Program-made: the position numbers and the translations under genes
Shown: one piece after another, positions 8,071 through 19,417 of the stretch
Numbering within the stretch: the stretch's first letter is position 1
Layout: each line of letters starts with the position of its first letter
The notes under the pieces: model-generated
Database searches by the model: none
What the model was told of the DNA's origin: nothing
What the model saw: only the letters and a program-made list of their open reading frames with translations
NCBI GenBank assembly: GCA_903831655.1
Contig: CAIKYO010000340.1
Coordinates: 1 to 34,963 of the forward strand
DNA from: an uncultured Burkholderiales bacterium
GTDB lineage: Bacteria > Pseudomonadota > Gammaproteobacteria > Burkholderiales > Burkholderiaceae_C
DNA length: 34,963 bases
Direction of reading: 5' to 3'

Positions 8071-9060
8071 ATGCATCAGCACTTGATTAAACCCGCTATT
8101 GGCCTGGTTGCCGCTCTATGTTTGTCAATATCACTTAACGCCAATGCGCAAAGCAATGTGACTTGGCCCACCAAGCCCATTCGTTTTGTAGTCACCTTTC
8201 CCGCGGGAGGCAGCAGCGATGCAGCTGCCAGGATCGTAGCCCCCAAGCTCTCCAAGCGTCTTGGGCAGTCTGTGGTGGTGGACAACAAGCCCGGTGCCGG
8301 TGGTGGGGTGGGCCTTGATGTGGTGGCGAAAGCGCCACCAGATGGGTACACCATTGTCTTGGCCTCTGCGGGGGGCTTGGCAGCCAATCCAAGTCTTTAT
8401 CCCAATCTGAGCTACAACCCTGGCAGCGACTTTGCGCCGATCACTTTGTTTGGAACGAGTCCCTTTGTGTTGATTGCAAACGCAAACGTGCCCGTTAAAA
8501 CCATCAAAGATGTGATCGATTTGGCGAAAACCAAAGATGCCAAGTTGAGTTACGCGTCGGGTGGCAATGGGACGGCGATGCATTTGTCCGGAGAGTTGAT
8601 CAAATCCATGGCGGGCATCAACTTGTTGCATGTGCCTTACCGCGGGAGTGCGCCCGCTTTGATGTCGGTGATGGGAGGCGAGACCTCACTGGCGATTGCA
8701 GACATTGCGACGATCGAGCCACAGATGAAGTCAAGCAAAATCAAAATTTTGGGTGTTCTCAATAAACAGCGCTCTTCTTTGGCTCCAGATCTCCCCACTT
8801 TGGCTGAGAGTGGATTGCCCGGGTTCGAGGCCAATGGGTGGTTTGCCGTTTTGGCGCCTGCCGGGGTTTCTCAGTCCATCGTTGCTCGCCTCAATGCTGA
8901 GATCGTGGGGGTGCTGCGTGAGAGTGAAACGGCAGAGAAATTTGCCCAAGCAGGCCTTGAACCTTTGAGCAGCACACCAGAGGAATTGGCTCAGTACATC
9001 AAAAGCGAGACCATCAAGTGGAGCAAAGTCATTGCAGTCTCGGGGGCAAAGGTTGACTGA
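8071..9060 (+). CDS. Tripartite tricarboxylate transporter substrate-binding protein (Bug/TctC family)
   Basis: A 329-residue exported receptor. The ATG at 8071 is 4 bp after the decarboxylase stop with GGAG 7 nt upstream; the frame is open further upstream, inside the previous gene. A signal peptide ends near ANAQS. The mature part has the Bug family series: WPTKPIRFVVTFPAGGSSD, VVVDNKPGAGGGVG, APPDGYTI, LSYASGGNGTAMHLSGEL, HVPYRGSAPAL and PTLAESGLPGFEANGW. Such proteins capture small carboxylates in the periplasm for a TctAB permease. No tctA or tctB is in the window, as is usual for the many orphan Bug proteins of Burkholderiales. Adjacency implies that its ligand is linked to the LigW-like enzyme. 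Confidence 0.92.
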   Translation: MHQHLIKPAIGLVAALCLSISLNANAQSNVTWPTKPIRFVVTFPAGGSSDAAARIVAPKLSKRLGQSVVVDNKPGAGGGVGLDVVAKAPPDGYTIVLASAGGLAANPSLYPNLSYNPGSDFAPITLFGTSPFVLIANANVPVKTIKDVIDLAKTKDAKLSYASGGNGTAMHLSGELIKSMAGINLLHVPYRGSAPALMSVMGGETSLAIADIATIEPQMKSSKIKILGVLNKQRSSLAPDLPTLAESGLPGFEANGWFAVLAPAGVSQSIVARLNAEIVGVLRESETAEKFAQAGLEPLSSTPEELAQYIKSETIKWSKVIAVSGAKVD

Positions 9061-9062
9061 GA

Positions 9063-9977
9063 TCAGTGCAGAAGATGGATCAGAAAAAAGGCAAAGCTCA
9101 AGCTTGCGATGCCTAAGAGTGTGGACAGGGTGACCAGTCCCGCCACATACTTGCCATCAAAACCCATTCGGGATGTGAGCACAAATGAGCTTGAAGCGGT
9201 GGGGAGTGCTGAGAACACAATCAAGAGCGAACCCTCCACGAGAGGCAAGCTCAAGTGAGTGGCCCACAGGTATGCCAAGATGGGCGCAATGGCGTGTCTG
9301 ATGCTCAACAGTCCCACGCTCAAAGGGAGTTCCTCTCGCAACTTCCCCAAGTGCAAGCTAGCTCCAGCAGCCATGAGTCCCAAGGGAATGGAGGCACTAC
9401 CCACCTTGGAGAGAGCCGTATCGATCAAGCTCGGAATGTGCAGTCCAAGTAGGTTAAAGGTCATGGCTGAAAGGGTGGCCAAGACCAAGGGGTTGCGAGA
9501 GAGCTCTCGCAAAAAACCAAGTTCTGAACTCTTGGCCATGGGCCAAACTGCGGCCACATTCAAGAGCGGAATGGTGATCCCCAGCAAGATGGATATCTTG
9601 ATTAGACCTGTTTCTCCAAACAAGCGTTGTGCCAAGGCCAGAGCGATGAAAGAGTTAAAGCGAAAGGCCACTTGGGCGCTTCCAGCGTGTTTGAACACAT
9701 CGATGCGCGATTTGAGGCCGGGCAAATGGACCAAAGAGTAGCTCAGCACAATGGTGCACAAAGCCAACAAAAGACCCGCCTCAATGAGGGGTGCTGAGGC
9801 CCAAACGTCCAAGGGACTTTTGTTGATGGAAGAAAACAAGAGGACTGGGAAAAGCAGGAAATAGACCAACAGCTCGACGGACTTCCAGACCTCCTCATTC
9901 AGTTTGGAGTAGTGTCCCAAAAGATAGCCCATCAAAATAATGCCAAAGTCTGGCAGCAAAAGGTCAAATGTGTTCAT
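9063..9977 (-). CDS. AEC family (auxin efflux carrier-like) transporter
   Basis: A polytopic membrane protein of 304 residues from MNTFDLLLPDFG, or 310 from an ATG at 9995 that has a better-placed AGG; the exact start is unsettled. About ten hydrophobic segments are visible, in two blocks separated by a hydrophilic middle around MAKSSELGFLRELSRNP. Motifs of the family include the first helix GIILMGYLLGHY and PLGLMAAGASL in the second half. Relatives transport small carboxylic acids such as malate or malonate, often in catabolic clusters. It lies between the two Bug receptor genes on the opposite strand, with only 2 bp to the stop of the first. Confidence 0.85.
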   Translation of the reverse strand: MNTFDLLLPDFGIILMGYLLGHYSKLNEEVWKSVELLVYFLLFPVLLFSSINKSPLDVWASAPLIEAGLLLALCTIVLSYSLVHLPGLKSRIDVFKHAGSAQVAFRFNSFIALALAQRLFGETGLIKISILLGITIPLLNVAAVWPMAKSSELGFLRELSRNPLVLATLSAMTFNLLGLHIPSLIDTALSKVGSASIPLGLMAAGASLHLGKLREELPLSVGLLSIRHAIAPILAYLWATHLSLPLVEGSLLIVFSALPTASSSFVLTSRMGFDGKYVAGLVTLSTLLGIASLSFAFFLIHLLH

Positions 9978-10020
9978 CCCCCAAGGATAAACCATGCGCA
10001 AGCCTGCCTCAGATCGGTGT

Positions 10021-10039
10021 AATATCGAGTTTGGATATT
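10021..10039. promoter_or_regulatory. Possible operator between AEC transporter and second Bug gene
   Basis: Inverted repeat AATATC-N7-GATATT in the divergent intergenic region. It contains a T-N11-A pattern like that bound by LysR-type regulators. No regulator gene is nearby, so the protein that would bind is unknown. Confidence 0.4.
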
Positions 10040-10082
10040 GGATCTCATCTTAAATTGACGATTGATTGACAAGGACACACCC

Positions 10083-11075
10083 ATGAAGTTGCCCCCCATT
10101 TTGAAGACACGTGCTTGCTTTTCGCTTTTGGCTTTGAGTCTTTCGCTCTTGAGTCTGAGTGCGCTCGGCGCGGACGCTTATCCCAATAAACCCATTCGTT
10201 TGCAAGTGCCCTTTGCGCCTGGTGGTACGACTGACATTGTGGCGCGTGTCATTGCAGAACCTTTGGGCCATGTGCTTGGACAAACAGTGTTTGTTGAAAA
10301 TAAACCAGGCGGTGGCGGTGTGGTGGGAGCCAATGAGACGGCCAAGGCCGTGCCGGATGGTTATAACTTGGGGGTGGCGACGGTCTCTACAGTGGCTGCC
10401 AACCCAGCCATCAACCCTCATACCCCTTACAACTCACTCACTGACTTTACGCCCATCATTAACATCGCTGCGACTCCCAACGTGATTGCGGTCCACCCCA
10501 GTTTTCCAGCCCGTGACTACGCGGGTTTCATTGCGGAGTTGAAAAAGAATCCGGGCAAGTATTCCTACGCATCCTCGGGTACAGGAGGCATTGGTCACTT
10601 GCAAACCGAGTTGTACAAAAGTCTCTCCGGTGCGGACATCACGCACATTCCCTACAAAGGCGCGGGCCCAGCTTTGAATGACACCGTAGCGGGTCAAGTG
10701 CCCATGATTTTTGACAACTTGCCCTCCGCTTTGCCCTTTATCAAAGAGGGCCGATTGGTGGCCATTGTGGTTGCCGCGCCCCAGCGCTTGGCTGTGCTCC
10801 CCAACACGCCCACCTTCAAAGAAGTGGGCCTTGAGCCCGTTAATCGGATGGCCTTTTACGGCATCTATGGCCCCAAAGGATTGCCCAAAGAGGTGGTGGA
10901 GCGCATCTCCTCAGGCGTCAAAAAAGCCTTGGAGGAGCCTGGTGTCAGAAAGCGCATCGAAGACACGGGATCTTTGGTCATAGCCAACACGCCAGAGCAA
11001 TTCCAAGCCCAAATCAAAGCTGAGTTTGAGATCTATAAAAAAGTGGTGGACACTCAAAAACTCACCTTGGATTGA
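10083..11075 (+). CDS. Tripartite tricarboxylate transporter substrate-binding protein (Bug/TctC family), second copy
   Basis: A 330-residue exported receptor from the ATG at 10083, with AAGGA 7 nt upstream. The signal peptide, rich in Leu and Ser, ends near LGADAYP. Family segments are [67 protein letters not shown] and [13 protein letters not shown]. It is clearly diverged from the receptor at 8071, so it is not a recent duplicate and may bind a different carboxylate. It is divergent from the AEC transporter, and its stop overlaps the first base of xerD (TGATG), an odd pairing that could couple translation of the two. Confidence 0.92.
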   Translation: MKLPPILKTRACFSLLALSLSLLSLSALGADAYPNKPIRLQVPFAPGGTTDIVARVIAEPLGHVLGQTVFVENKPGGGGVVGANETAKAVPDGYNLGVATVSTVAANPAINPHTPYNSLTDFTPIINIAATPNVIAVHPSFPARDYAGFIAELKKNPGKYSYASSGTGGIGHLQTELYKSLSGADITHIPYKGAGPALNDTVAGQVPMIFDNLPSALPFIKEGRLVAIVVAAPQRLAVLPNTPTFKEVGLEPVNRMAFYGIYGPKGLPKEVVERISSGVKKALEEPGVRKRIEDTGSLVIANTPEQFQAQIKAEFEIYKKVVDTQKLTLD

Positions 11076-12016
11076 TGGTCTTGCTCTCAGAGTCTTTGCC
11101 CCTTCAGCCCCAAGCGCAAGGGCTGGACCCTTTGATAGAGGTGTTCATCAACGCCATGTGGCTGGAAGATGGTTTGTCCAAGCAAACTTTGAGCGCATAC
11201 ACGCAAGACTTGAGAGCTTTCTCCGTTTGGCTTCATGCCCAAGGCCAAGCGCTCTTGAGCGCCAACGACGGCACTTTAAATGCCTATTTCGCCTACGCTC
11301 ACGCCAGCACCAAGCCCAGCACTGCCAATCGAAGGCTCACGGTCTTTAGGCGCTTTTACAGGTGGGCTTTGCGCGAGAGGCGCATTGAGGTTGATCCGAC
11401 TTTGAAGATGCTATCGGCCAAACAAGCACTTCGAGTTCCCAAAGTGATGAGCGAAGCGCAAGTGGAGGCTTTGCTACAAGCACCCGATGTCCAAACGCCT
11501 TTGGGGGCTCGCGATCGAACCATGTTTGAGTTGTTGTACGCCTGCGGCCTGAGGGTGAGCGAGTTGGTGGGGCTCAAGGTGTTTCAAATTGGCTTGAACC
11601 AAGGGGTGCTTACCGTGACAGGCAAGGGGAGCAAAGAGCGGATGATTCCCTTTGGACAGGAGGCTGGGTGGTGGCTAGAGCATTACCTCAAAGGGGCCAG
11701 AAACGATTTGTTGGGAGAGCGCAGAGAGACGGCTCTTTTTGTGACGCAACGTGGTTCCAGCGCAGGAAGTGCCATGACGCGTGTGATGTTTTGGTCCCTG
11801 GTCAAGCGCTACGCACTCAAAGCAGACATCAAAAGCCCCATCTCTCCTCACACCTTGAGGCATGCCTTTGCAACCCATTTGCTCAATCACGGCGCCGATC
11901 TGAGAGCGGTTCAAATGCTTTTGGGTCACGCAGACATCTCCACAACCACCATTTACACCCACGTGGCCAAGGAGAGACTGAAGGCCTTGCATGCGGCCCA
12001 CCACCCCAGAGGATAA
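11075..12016 (+). CDS. xerD: Site-specific tyrosine recombinase XerD
   Basis: A 313-residue tyrosine recombinase. The N-terminal SAM-like core-binding domain covers about 15-105 (LSKQTLSAYTQDLRAF), and the catalytic domain about 125-305. The full catalytic set is present: Arg160 in CGLRVSEL, Lys184 in TGKGSKER, His259 and Arg262 in HTLRHAFATHLLNHG, His285 in LLGHADISTT and the nucleophile Tyr294 in IYTHV. With XerC it resolves chromosome dimers at dif under FtsK control. XerD rather than XerC is chosen from overall resemblance and is moderately sure. The ATG overlaps the Bug stop by one base; a TTG one codon earlier is also in frame. It converges on the DUF455 gene. Confidence 0.9.
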   Translation: MVLLSESLPLQPQAQGLDPLIEVFINAMWLEDGLSKQTLSAYTQDLRAFSVWLHAQGQALLSANDGTLNAYFAYAHASTKPSTANRRLTVFRRFYRWALRERRIEVDPTLKMLSAKQALRVPKVMSEAQVEALLQAPDVQTPLGARDRTMFELLYACGLRVSELVGLKVFQIGLNQGVLTVTGKGSKERMIPFGQEAGWWLEHYLKGARNDLLGERRETALFVTQRGSSAGSAMTRVMFWSLVKRYALKADIKSPISPHTLRHAFATHLLNHGADLRAVQMLLGHADISTTTIYTHVAKERLKALHAAHHPRG

Positions 12017-12035
12017 AGGGAGGTGAGGCTTGGGC

Positions 12036-12851
12036 TCACTCTGGGCTTGAAGCGACCAACACACGCAACTCCTCGGGCGTGAATCCCGCTTGTGCTCTGG
12101 CCTCTAGGTTGAAAGGGGGTTTGAGTCTGGGTGCTTCATGCCTTTGGCTCAATTGAGCGTACATGGCATTGGGGTCGACGTCTTCAGACTCACAAAGCCA
12201 CAAATACCATCGGTTGCCCACTCGCACATGGGTGATTTCGTCACGCAAGATGATGTTTAAGATTTCGTGGGCTGTTGCTGCGAAAGGGGAGCTCAGTCCA
12301 ATGAGTTTTTGTTGAATCAGGGGGCTTGCATCTAGCCCTCTGGCTTCCAAGGTTCTGGGAACCAAGGCCATGCGGGCCAAAATGTCATGCTTGGTTTTTT
12401 CGCACATCTCCCACAAACCATCATGAGCATCAAAGTCTCCATACTGATAACCCATTTTTGAGAGCAAATTCTCAAGCAAATCAAAATGTGTGGATTCCTC
12501 ATAGGCCACTTGAAGCCAGTCGGTGTAATAAAGGCTTGGCATGTTCCCAAAACGCCAGACCGCATCCAGTGCCAAATTGATCGCATTGAATTCAATGTGG
12601 CAAATGGAATGCACCAAGCTTGCCAAACCCATGGGGGTGGAGAGTTTTCTTTTGGGGAGGTCCCGGTGAGGGATCAGTTTGGGCTTTTCGGGTCGTCCAA
12701 TGGGCCAAGAGAGTGTTTGGGGGTCTGGTGTCCAAGAAGGATCCATGTGCCACTGGTCTTTGTGAGCCCATAGGTCTGACAAACCCAGTACTTTTTGACT
12801 GGGATTGCGTTCACAAAAGAGAGCGTGGGCTTGCTGGCGTGTGTCAATCAT
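12036..12851 (-). CDS. DUF455 family ferritin-like protein
   Basis: A 271-residue protein from the ATG at 12851. A GTG at 12887 would add 12 residues but has its purine stretch directly against the start codon, so it is less likely. The DUF455 family has a ferritin-like helical bundle. Candidate di-iron ligands are in SICHIEFNAINLALD, YEESTHFDLLENLLSKMGY and ILRDEITHVRVGNRWY, each with Glu/His in the ExxH-type spacing of ferritin-like enzymes. Its function is not known; an oxidoreductase acting on tRNA or a small molecule is only a guess from the fold. It is divergent from the gamma carbonic anhydrase gene. Confidence 0.88.
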   Translation of the reverse strand: MIDTRQQAHALFCERNPSQKVLGLSDLWAHKDQWHMDPSWTPDPQTLSWPIGRPEKPKLIPHRDLPKRKLSTPMGLASLVHSICHIEFNAINLALDAVWRFGNMPSLYYTDWLQVAYEESTHFDLLENLLSKMGYQYGDFDAHDGLWEMCEKTKHDILARMALVPRTLEARGLDASPLIQQKLIGLSSPFAATAHEILNIILRDEITHVRVGNRWYLWLCESEDVDPNAMYAQLSQRHEAPRLKPPFNLEARAQAGFTPEELRVLVASSPE

Positions 12852-12937
12852 GGCTTTGGAATTGTAAGTCTCAAGAGCTCTTCCCACTCCCCAAGGGACT
12901 AAAATCAGTGACTCAACTTTTTTGCAGGAGCTCGGTC

Positions 12938-13471
12938 ATGACCCTCTACCGTTTAGGCAATCAATCCCCTCAACTCGGCGAAAGGGCATGGGTCGCACCC
13001 AGTGCCCAGGTCATGGGAGATGTGCATTTGGGAGTGGATTCAAACATTTGGTTCAACGTTGTCATTCGCGGAGACAATGAGACCATTTGGATAGGGCAGG
13101 GCACCAACGTCCAAGACGGAAGTGTCTTGCACAGCGATGTGGGCTCTCCTTTGAGCATTGGGGACCATGTGACCGTGGGACATAACGTCATCTTGCATGG
13201 TTGTACGGTGGGTGAGGGTACTTTGATTGGCATGGGGGCTGTGGTGCTCAATGGTGCGAAAATCGGACCCCATTGTTTGGTGGGCGCAGGCGCCTTGGTG
13301 ACCGAGGGCAAGGAGTTCCCTGAGGGTTCGATGATATTGGGCTCTCCCGCCAAAGTCGTCAAGAGCTTGAGCCCCGAACAAATCGACTCACTCAAGAAAA
13401 GCGCAGTGAGTTATGTAGAAAACGCCAAACGTTTTCAAGCTCAGTTGAGTGAGTTGGATCCACAAATCTAA
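12938..13471 (+). CDS. Gamma carbonic anhydrase family protein (YrdA-like)
   Basis: A 177-residue left-handed beta-helix protein. The start is the ATG at 12938 with AGGAG 7 nt upstream; the longer open frame is not coding. Hexapeptide-repeat character is clear from about residue 18 to 120 (for example WVAPSAQVMGDVHLG, IGDHVTVGHNVILHGC, IGMGAVVLNGAKIG). The three expected zinc-binding histidines are present as His65, His82 and His87. Members include true carbonic anhydrases and many of unproven activity such as YrdA, so catalysis is not certain. It is followed 13 bp later by hslO, probably in one transcript. Confidence 0.92.
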   Translation: MTLYRLGNQSPQLGERAWVAPSAQVMGDVHLGVDSNIWFNVVIRGDNETIWIGQGTNVQDGSVLHSDVGSPLSIGDHVTVGHNVILHGCTVGEGTLIGMGAVVLNGAKIGPHCLVGAGALVTEGKEFPEGSMILGSPAKVVKSLSPEQIDSLKKSAVSYVENAKRFQAQLSELDPQI

Positions 13472-13484
13472 AGAGAGTTGAATC

Positions 13485-14477
13485 ATGTCTGAAATGCATC
13501 AGTTTTTGTTTGACGGCTTGCCCGTTCGTGGGCAGTTGGTCCGTTTGACAGAGTCTTGGCAGGAGATTCTTCACCGCAGGGCGGAAAATGCAGAAACTGG
13601 CGCATACCCTTTGTCTGTTCAAGTTTTGCTGGGTGAGATGACGGCGGCGGCCACACTCATGCAAGCCTTGCTTAAGTTTGATGGGGACTTGGTGTTGCAA
13701 ATTTTTGGCAACGGACCTCTCAAATTGGCGGTGGTAGAGGTGAAGTCAGACTTGTCCTTGAGATCAACGGCCAAGACCATAGGCGCGGTTGAACCTGGTG
13801 CAACTCTGACTCAAATGGTCAATGTGAACAACCAAGGCAAGTGTGCCATCACCCTAGACCCCAAGAGTCGCTTTCCAGGTCAGCAACCGTATCAAGGTGT
13901 GGTTCCTTTGTTCGATGATTTGGGTCAACCCATTGACCGCATCAGCGAGGTCCTTGAGCACTACATGCTTCAAAGTGAACAACTCGACACCAAATTGATT
14001 TTGGCGGCCAACGACAAGGTGGCAGCGGGTCTATTGGTGCAGCGAATGCCAGTGCAAGGAGAGGGTAATCTATCTGCCAAGTCCACCCAAGCCGATGAAG
14101 ATCAAATCGGTGTCAACGAAGACTTCAAGCGCATTGCCATGTTGGCCTCTACCCTCAGTCCAGAGGAGTTGCTCAGCTTGGAGCCCGATGCCATTTTGCA
14201 TAGACTCTTTTGGGACGAGCCCCTGATGCGTTATGAGCCTCTAAAGGGCTCAAACGCTCCCAGATTTGTGTGCTCATGCTCAAAAGAGCGGGTCTCTCAA
14301 ATGATTTTGGGTTTGGGTCAGGAGGAGGCTGAAAGCATTTTGAGTGAAATGCCCAACATTGAGGTGGGTTGTGAGTTTTGTGGTCGTCAATATGTTTTTG
14401 ATGCCATTGATGCGGCCCAGATATTTACCCCTCCCGTGGTCAAACCTCAGGTCTTGCCGCCCGAGCACTTGCATTGA
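13485..14477 (+). CDS. hslO: Redox-regulated chaperone Hsp33
   Basis: A 330-residue Hsp33, slightly longer than the E. coli protein (about 290). The N-terminal chaperone domain is marked by FLFDGLPVRGQLVRL, LLGEMTAAATLMQALLKFDG and MVNVNNQGKCAITLD. The C-terminal redox switch has all four zinc cysteines in the arrangement CxC-X30-CxxC (Cys263, Cys265, Cys296, Cys299). Under oxidative unfolding stress the zinc is lost, disulfides form and the protein becomes an active holdase in the cytoplasm. It likely shares a transcript with the carbonic anhydrase-like gene. Confidence 0.95.
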   Translation: MSEMHQFLFDGLPVRGQLVRLTESWQEILHRRAENAETGAYPLSVQVLLGEMTAAATLMQALLKFDGDLVLQIFGNGPLKLAVVEVKSDLSLRSTAKTIGAVEPGATLTQMVNVNNQGKCAITLDPKSRFPGQQPYQGVVPLFDDLGQPIDRISEVLEHYMLQSEQLDTKLILAANDKVAAGLLVQRMPVQGEGNLSAKSTQADEDQIGVNEDFKRIAMLASTLSPEELLSLEPDAILHRLFWDEPLMRYEPLKGSNAPRFVCSCSKERVSQMILGLGQEEAESILSEMPNIEVGCEFCGRQYVFDAIDAAQIFTPPVVKPQVLPPEHLH

Positions 14478-14492
14478 GGCTTGACTCAATGC
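14471..14492. repeat. Palindrome spanning both stop codons of convergent genes
   Basis: Perfect 8-bp arms GCATTGAG / CTCAATGC with a 6-nt loop. Each arm carries the CAT-TGA end of one of the two convergent genes, so hslO and the unknown gene end inside the same hairpin. There is no T run. Confidence 0.55.
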
Positions 14493-15046
14493 GTGGGGTG
14501 ATGGGTCAAGAAATCAAATAGCTTGCGCTCACACTCCGCGCTGGCGCAGCACTCACAAGGCCCCATTCGGGGCCTCTCTTTTGGCATCTCTCTGAGGACT
14601 TGGCGAGTCAGGCCCAAGCTTTGAGCGTGGGCACTCAAAGCGAGAAGAACCTTTTCGTTCAAATCTTCGGGTGAGCTGTGAATGACTTGGTAGGGAATGC
14701 CCTCTGCGTGCAGGGCTTGCCTCCAATCGGCCAAGCAATCTTGGGTCTCAAAACAGGTCATCAGTAAACACAAAGCTTGGTGCGTCCACTGGGGATTCGA
14801 TGAGAGATGGGTGCGAAGGGTTGGGATGTGACTCACTCCCATCACATGGGTCAAGTGTCCTTGCAATGATTTCATCAAGTCGTGTTTCTCAATGTCGCTC
14901 ACCAGCGAGCCGATGGCTCCACTGATGAGGGGCTGTGAGTTCGAGCCCTTGGAGGGCAATGTGGAACCTGAGGGGAGCCCTGTGGTCCCCGATTTCAGGG
15001 CGTACTCAAAAGTGTCGGGGGTGCCCAAAAGCAAGAGGGGGATCAT
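14486..15046 (-). CDS. Conserved-looking protein of unknown function, overlapping ftsB
   Basis: A 186-residue protein I do not recognise. It starts MIPLLLLGTPDTFEYALK, which is hydrophobic only briefly and not a convincing signal peptide. The middle (about 50-155) looks like a soluble mixed alpha/beta domain with segments such as LLMTCFETQDCLADWRQAL and IPYQVIHSSPEDL. The C-terminus has a compact cysteine cluster, CECCASAEC (Cys164, 166, 167, 172), that could bind a metal. Its start codon overlaps the ftsB stop (ATGA), so it is almost certainly translated with ftsB, which hints at a role tied to division or to the same operon only. No function is claimed. Confidence 0.72.
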   Translation of the reverse strand: MIPLLLLGTPDTFEYALKSGTTGLPSGSTLPSKGSNSQPLISGAIGSLVSDIEKHDLMKSLQGHLTHVMGVSHIPTLRTHLSSNPQWTHQALCLLMTCFETQDCLADWRQALHAEGIPYQVIHSSPEDLNEKVLLALSAHAQSLGLTRQVLREMPKERPRMGPCECCASAECERKLFDFLTHHPTH

Positions 15047-15315
15047 TTGCCCAATTGAACAAAAATCTCGTTGGACTTGACCATCCCGATCTCTTTTCTG
15101 GCTCTCTCCTCAACCATCTCGAGTCCGACTTTGAGGTCCAAGAGTTCTGCGTTCAAGCGCTGATTGGTGATTTGAGCTTGGCGATTGAGCTCTTGCTGTT
15201 GGGAGATTTGTTGCTGCAACTGAATGACCTCTGGCACGCTCCCTCGTCCGATCCACAACTGACCTTGCAGCACCAGCAGCAAGGTCAACAGTGTCCAAGT
15301 CATGGGGCGTTGCAT
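15043..15315 (-). CDS. ftsB: Cell division protein FtsB
   Basis: A 90-residue bitopic protein with the expected FtsB plan: a short cytoplasmic start, one transmembrane helix (about 6-22, MTWTLLTLLLVLQGQLW), then a periplasmic coiled coil rich in Gln, Leu and Glu (about 28-70), and the conserved EERARKEIGMVKSNEIFVQ near the C-terminus. FtsB joins FtsQ and FtsL in the divisome and helps activate septal wall synthesis by FtsWI. It lies downstream of eno, as in many proteobacteria, and overlaps the next gene by 4 bp. Confidence 0.94.
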   Translation of the reverse strand: MQRPMTWTLLTLLLVLQGQLWIGRGSVPEVIQLQQQISQQQELNRQAQITNQRLNAELLDLKVGLEMVEERARKEIGMVKSNEIFVQLGK

Positions 15316-15414
15316 GTTAAAGAGGTCTACCGGTCAAAGTTTAATGAACAAGGGCCACAGCCCACCCAAGGAGAGCCTCAAGACAAAGTGAGCTCTGGGG
15401 AGGGGTGTGCACAT

Positions 15415-17625
<2,211 letters not shown>

Positions 17626-17705
17626 AGAAGGGTGCTTTCTTTGAAGGACAAGTTGCAATGGGGTTCACGGCAAAACATGTTTGAATTCTTTGTGTCTCTA
17701 AGCCA

Positions 17706-19415
<1,710 letters not shown>

Positions 19416-19417
19416 TC

